This document shows, one piece after another, positions 8,101 through 10,818 of a stretch of DNA of 10,818 nucleotides. A program made the position numbers and the translations under genes. The notes beneath the pieces were generated by a model that had not been told where the DNA came from, ran no database searches, and was given only the letters and a program-made list of their open reading frames with translations. Source of the stretch: Goniomonas avonlea (lineage: Eukaryota; Cryptophyceae; Goniomonadida; Goniomonadaceae); assembly GCA_003573635.1 (NCBI GenBank), contig QUTJ01031311.1, positions 1-10,818 on the forward strand, given 5' to 3'. Numbering within the stretch: position 1 is the stretch's first letter; every line of letters starts with the position of its first letter.

Positions 8101-8602
8101 CATTGATTAGAACAGATAAGGAATATGATCTCGATTGATTACAAAATTGTGTAACCAGATTGAGCTGTCGCCCCCCTTTAGCCATCGCCGATGTTCGCAC
8201 TCACTGCTCAGAGAGCGAGAGAGATGGCAGGAAGGCTTGCGGTCACGCGCACCCACACACGCACACCGAGACAGAGAGCGCGCGAGAGATGGCACAGCCA
8301 CACGCACGCACCCACACACACCGAGACAAAGAGACAGAGAAGAGACATAGAGACAGAGAAGAGACAGAGAGCCAGAGAACACAGACACAGAGTGCGCGTG
8401 TGTGTTTTGCTTCCTGGCAAGTCGTCACCACTCCTCGCAGTTTCATCGCAACGCTGTCGTACTTGAGGGCTCGATTGATCACGGGCGTCGGTCCATGCAT
8501 CTCGGAATATCTCCGCATACTATCAACGCGACCGAAGCTGTGGTCGAGAGCGCCTATCGATCCATGGGTCCTCTGTTAGAGGTGCGAACCCTTCCTCGGT
8601 AG
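5150..8602 (+). CDS. Nine-exon PH-domain protein
   Basis: Proposed exons: 5150-5653, 5704-5847, 5908-6037, 6088-6163, 6199-6225, 6287-6386, 6596-6664, 7456-7665 and 8441-8602. All phases agree and the product is about 473 residues. Residues 60-168 are helical and of unknown family. Residues 264-405 form a PH (pleckstrin homology) domain: strand 1 RVLRAGALLAHY, strands 2-3 KMTVYLIV and PGVLSLYAKQDD, strand 5 HIYSCLLVENV, and the final helix RLATEDVRELTQW with the invariant Trp at 398. A proline-rich loop (PKAPPPPILFAPPDRP) interrupts the domain. PH domains bind phosphoinositides or proteins at membranes; a signalling-adaptor role is inferred. Best-supported donors are GTGAGT at 6387 and GTAAGA at 6665; the weakest is GTCGGT at 6226. 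The segment 5848-5907 is 60 nt with no stop and may be exon. In-frame ATGs at 5228 and 5288 are alternative starts, and the 3' end is uncertain. Confidence 0.66.
6405..6592 (+). repeat. AGAGACAG-type purine microsatellite in an intron
   Basis: Degenerate GAGACAGAG and AGAGAG units fill most of the 209-nt intron 6387-6595 of the PH gene. They are the complement of the CTGTCT units found at 8770-9480. Confidence 0.8.
6691..6893. mobile_element. 203-bp inverted-repeat element inside PH-gene intron
   Basis: Ends of 23 bp (6691-6713 and 6871-6893) are inverted copies with three or so mismatches, with CTATCACTA and ATTTATCG as shared blocks. The interior is built from GCTACAAT/ATTGTAGC octamers that form nested palindromes around 6780-6850. 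It lies in the 791-nt intron 6665-7455. No clear target duplication is visible, so the boundaries and superfamily are open. It codes for nothing. Confidence 0.65.
7891..7990 (+). repeat. Tandem AGTAGTGCTCGTCAC repeat
   Basis: Three to four units of about 22-30 bp, each with AGTAGTGCTC and GTCAC, two of them continuing into an AACCCTTAAAG tail. The array lies in the 775-nt intron 7666-8440 of the PH gene. Confidence 0.75.
8051..8177. mobile_element. 127-bp MITE with 29-bp inverted ends in PH-gene intron
   Basis: Positions 8051-8079 and 8149-8177 are inverted copies of 29 bp with a single mismatch. They begin AGGGGGGCGACAGCTCAA and end in TGGTTACAC. Only about 69 bp lie between the arms and no protein is encoded. 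TA occurs at the left edge and 2 bp beyond the right edge, so a TA target is possible but not clean. The high arm identity points to a fairly recent insertion into intron 7666-8440. Confidence 0.82.
8208..8400 (+). repeat. GAGA/CACAC low-complexity tract
   Basis: Mixed GAGAGA, ACACAC and GACAGAG units at the end of the intron that precedes the proposed last PH-gene exon. The long frames on both strands here are products of the repeat. Confidence 0.75.
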
Positions 8603-8611
8603 TTAAGTCTT

Positions 8612-8644
8612 CGCTTGCTCTCTCCCTCTCCCTCTCTCTCTACT

Positions 8645-8700
<56 letters not shown>

Positions 8701-9489
8701 GTCTCTCTCTTGGACAGAGACACAGGCAATGGCTGATGCTGCTTTTGAGGTCCGCCAGCTCCTCGTTTTGTGTCCTCTGTCTCTGTCTCTGTCTCTGTCT
8801 CTGTCTCTGTCTCTGTCTCTGTCTCTGTCTGTCTCTGTGTCTGTCTGTCTCTGTCTCTGTCTCTGTCTCTGTCTCCATCTCTGTCTCTGTCTCTGTCTCT
8901 GTCTCCATCTCCATCTCTGCCTCTGTGTCTGTCTCTGTCTCCATCTCTGTCTCTGTCTCCATCTCTGCCTCTGTCTCTGTCTCTCGATCTTCGGACAAAG
9001 ACAGTCAAAAGGCTGTGGCTGCTTTTGAGGCGCGCCCGCTTTGTCACTTCTCGGCTGTACACCCCTAACACTGAGGGGGTGGTGCGGCTGCGGGGTGGTG
9101 TGCATGGCTGCTTTCGAGGTCCGTCAGCTCTGTGTTTTGCCCCCTCTGACCTGTCTCTGTCTCTGTCGCTGTCTCTCTCTCTTGGGACAGTCGTCAGTCT
9201 CAGTTTCTGTCTCTGTCTCTCTCTTGGGACAGAGACAGAGACAGTGAAGTTCGTCAGCTCCTCGTTTTGTGCCCTCCGTCTCTGTGTCTCTGTCGCTGTC
9301 TGTCTCTGTTTCTGTCTCTGTCTCTGTTTCTGTCTCTGTCTCTGTCTCTGTCTCTGTCGCTGTCGCTGTTTCTGTCTCTGTCTCTGTCTCTGTCTCTGTC
9401 TCTGTCTCTGTCGCTGTCTCTGTCTCTGTCTCTGTCTCTGTCTCTGCCTCTGTCTCTGTCGCTGTGTCTGTCTCCAAGAGAGACAGGTA
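8612..9489. repeat. CT and CTGTCT microsatellite block with interspersed cores
   Basis: 8617-8710 is mostly CT dinucleotide. 8770-8985, 9150-9235 and 9275-9475 are mostly CTGTCT hexamers with CCATCT, CTGTCG and GTTTCT variants. Between the arrays lies a partly conserved core of about 50 bp, near 8728-8776, 9008-9035, 9104-9140, 9250-9279 and 9490-9525. The hexamer contains no stop in most frames, which produces long spurious open frames on both strands. No gene is supported. Confidence 0.9.
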
Positions 9490-9594
9490 AAGGCTGAGGC
9501 TGCTTATGAGGTGCGTCAGCTTTGGCACTCTCGTTTGTTGTTTGTACAGTGTGGAGCGTGGAGAGGGGGAGAATGAAACAGAGAGGATGCCAGA

Positions 9595-9624
9595 CAGCAG
9601 TATCGTGACAAAAGTCAGGCCAGA
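9595..9624. repeat. Inverted copy of a segment at 9867-9895
   Basis: The complement of this 30-bp stretch matches 9867-9895 with one indel and about two substitutions; the shared blocks are TCTGGCCTGAC, TTGTCACGAT and CTGCTG. Part of it also matches 9700-9717. Together they could fold a stem with a loop of about 240 nt. Confidence 0.7.
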
Positions 9625-9683
9625 AGAGAGTGGTGATAGCACAATCACGGTGTTGAGCGTGAGCGGGACTGTGCAAAGGGTTG

Positions 9684-9992
9684 AACACTGTAGTCTGTGG
9701 CATTGTCACGATACTGCTGCAACACTGTGCCTGTCCTGTGGCCCTCGTGACCACTCCAAGCGGTTCGTCTTTGAACTTGACCTTGACCTTGACGTTCGTG
9801 ACGCAGAGGTGGGTTATGCGCAACACTATGAGAGACTCTGGACCGCGCACACTGTGAACACTGTAGTCTGGCCTGACATTGTCACGATGCTGCTGTCACG
9901 TGCTTGTCCTGTTTCTTTGACCTTGACCTTGACCTTGACGCTTCATGACGCAGAGGTGGGTTATGCGCAACACTGTGAGAGACTCTGGACCA
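9684..9992 (+). repeat. Tandem duplication with TTGACC hexamers
   Basis: Copy 1 starts at 9684 and copy 2 at 9857, both with AACACTGTAGTCTG. Each has a TTGTCACGAT block, a run of two to four TTGACC hexamers, and a 43-bp block starting GACGCAGAGGTGGG (9800 and 9947) that differs at a single base or so. The surrounding 188-codon frame (9506-10072) stays open, but the repeat does not preserve protein sequence outside the 43-bp block. 9500-9683 holds nothing else recognisable. Confidence 0.8.
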
Positions 9993-10060
9993 CGGTGGTT
10001 CCTCGATCTCCCACGCGTTCCCCAGCCACCACGAGCACCCAACGGCAGCGCTATCTACTC

Positions 10061-10156
10061 CCTCCTGGATAGGGTTGACGAGGACTGGGGTGCAGAGCTC
10101 AGACGGCAGCTCCATGACGCACGTGACGGTCCGTGTGCTACGGTTACGTGTGTGCC
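10061..10156 (+). repeat. Module 1, copy A (coding-like)
   Basis: This segment recurs at 10341-10431 (copy B) and 10602-10689 (copy C). Copies A and C share more than 40 identical bases that read DRVDEDWGAELRRQL in one frame. Copy B has a 7-bp deletion and a TAG in that frame. It could be a fragment of an exon caught in an amplified repeat; upstream, a CCCCAG at 10020-10025 could act as a splice acceptor. Confidence 0.7.
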
Positions 10157-10164
10157 GGGGGGGT

Positions 10165-10338
10165 AACGGCGGATAACGCCAAACTACTATCTACAGGAGG
10201 TGTCCAGCTCTGCGTAGTTATTTAAGTATCTCTTTCGCGGTTGTGTGTGAACAGATTTCTAAATATCGCTATGGATAGAGATATCTTCCTTGCTATCTCT
10301 CGATAGATCTAGACTGGAGGGAGAGATGAGACACAGGG
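10165..10338 (-). repeat. Module 2, inverted copy (left arm of long inverted repeat)
   Basis: Read on the minus strand it matches 10433-10603. The inner 45 bp (10294-10338) are perfectly complementary to 10433-10477; the outer part is diverged but keeps GCGATATTTAGAA, CTGTTC, ACACCTCCT and GTTATCC blocks in order. Confidence 0.88.
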
Positions 10339-10432
10339 TATCCTCCTTCTGGATAGAGTTCACTAGGACTGGGACTCAGACGGCAGCTCCAGGACGCACG
10401 TGACGGTCCGTGCGCTACGGTTACGTGTGTGC

Positions 10433-10603
10433 CCCTGTGTCTCATCTCTCCCTCCAGTCTAGATCTATCGAGAGATATCGATCCCTAGCGATATTTAGAA
10501 GTCTGTTCTTCTACACAGACACTAAATAGACCTTTACATCTACAGATCTGTACACCTCCTAATCTAGAGTATATTGCGTTATCCACCATTATCCCCCGTT
10601 ATC
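10433..10603 (+). repeat. Module 2, direct copy (right arm of long inverted repeat)
   Basis: Right arm pairing with 10165-10338 across a spacer (10339-10432) that contains module 1 copy B. A further direct copy of module 2 follows at about 10686-10818 and runs off the window end. Confidence 0.88.
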
Positions 10604-10818
10604 CTCCTGAATAGGGTTGACGAGGACTGGGGTGCAGAGCTCAGACGGCAGCTCCAGGAGGCGGTCCGTGTGCTACGGCTACGTGTGTGCCCCTGTGTCT
10701 CGTCTCTGATCTATCGAGAGATATCAGGAAGATTCATCTAGCCCTCGCGAAGTTTAGAAATCTGTTCACTACACAAACACGAAAGAGATACTTACATATC
10801 TACAGATCTGTACACCTC
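10602..10818 (+). repeat. Module 1 copy C plus module 2, partial third unit
   Basis: Repeats the order module 1 then module 2 of 10341-10603 with a period of about 258 bp. Shared landmarks are GGTTGACGAGGACTGGGG, CTACGTGTGTGCCCCTGTG, ATCTATCGAGAGATATC and TACAGATCTGTACACCTC. The unit continues beyond 10818. Confidence 0.85.

Noticed and set aside
8051-8177. Inverted repeat as a terminator or regulatory hairpin
   Set aside because: Long 29-bp arms, intronic position and resemblance in size to other elements here fit a MITE better.
8776-8990. Regular repeats as a CRISPR array
   Set aside because: The period is 6 bp with no spacers and the DNA is eukaryotic.
8554-9105. Long minus-strand frame rich in Arg, Asp, Glu and Gln
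   Set aside because: It is a translation of the CTGTCT/CT microsatellite, which lacks stops in most frames; frames on both strands overlap it equally well.
8770-9576. 268-codon plus-strand frame rich in Leu, Ser, Val and Cys
   Set aside because: Also a product of the hexamer array; the apparent hydrophobic segments are only repeat translation, not membrane helices.
9124-9850. Minus-strand frames of 174 and 198 codons
   Set aside because: They cross the same hexamer arrays and the tandem duplication and show no conserved residue pattern.

Overview
The window is nuclear DNA of a eukaryote. Both strands carry genes interrupted by short spliceosomal introns of about 35 to 75 nt (GT...AG, some with CTGAC or CTAAC-like branch sites), plus two introns of nearly 800 nt that hold small inverted-repeat elements. 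Composition is close to balanced, one base is ambiguous (n at 4166), and simple repeats are abundant. There are no operons or Shine-Dalgarno sites. A free-living protist would fit, but the sequence does not fix a species.

Layout. 1-197: pyrimidine microsatellite and downstream flank. 198-1166, minus strand: a four-exon gene with no recognised family, whose last two exons repeat the same roughly 20-residue motif followed by Ser/Ala-rich tails. 1167-1294: a short shared 5' region between divergent genes. 1295-2494, plus strand: a two-exon gene joining a C2HC-type zinc finger, Ala/Ser-rich repeats and cysteine-containing leucine-rich repeats. 2495-3120: non-coding 3' flank. 3120-4550: a cluster of small non-autonomous DNA transposons (MITEs): one with a 3-bp TTA target duplication, and three related units with GTGCC... 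ends and TA targets, two of them abutting. Two copies of a palindromic GAGTTAG repeat lie among them. 4550-5149: no supported gene. 5150-8602, plus strand: a gene of about nine exons whose spliced product (about 473 residues) has a helical N-terminal part and a PH (pleckstrin homology) domain split over five exons; its two largest introns carry MITE-like elements. 8603-9490: a microsatellite block of CT and CTGTCT units with a short core sequence recurring five times. 9500-10010: a tandem duplication with TTGACC hexamers. 10061-10818: a complex array of two alternating modules, one copy inverted, giving a long stem-loop with 45-bp perfect inner arms.

The three genes show no sign of a shared pathway. 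The PH protein is probably a membrane or phosphoinositide-associated signalling adaptor and the zinc-finger/LRR protein a likely binding or ubiquitin-adaptor scaffold, but these roles are inferred from domains only. The most notable points are the exon-duplicated motif protein, the reconstructed PH gene with transposons in its introns, the abutting MITE cluster, and the core-plus-hexamer satellite.
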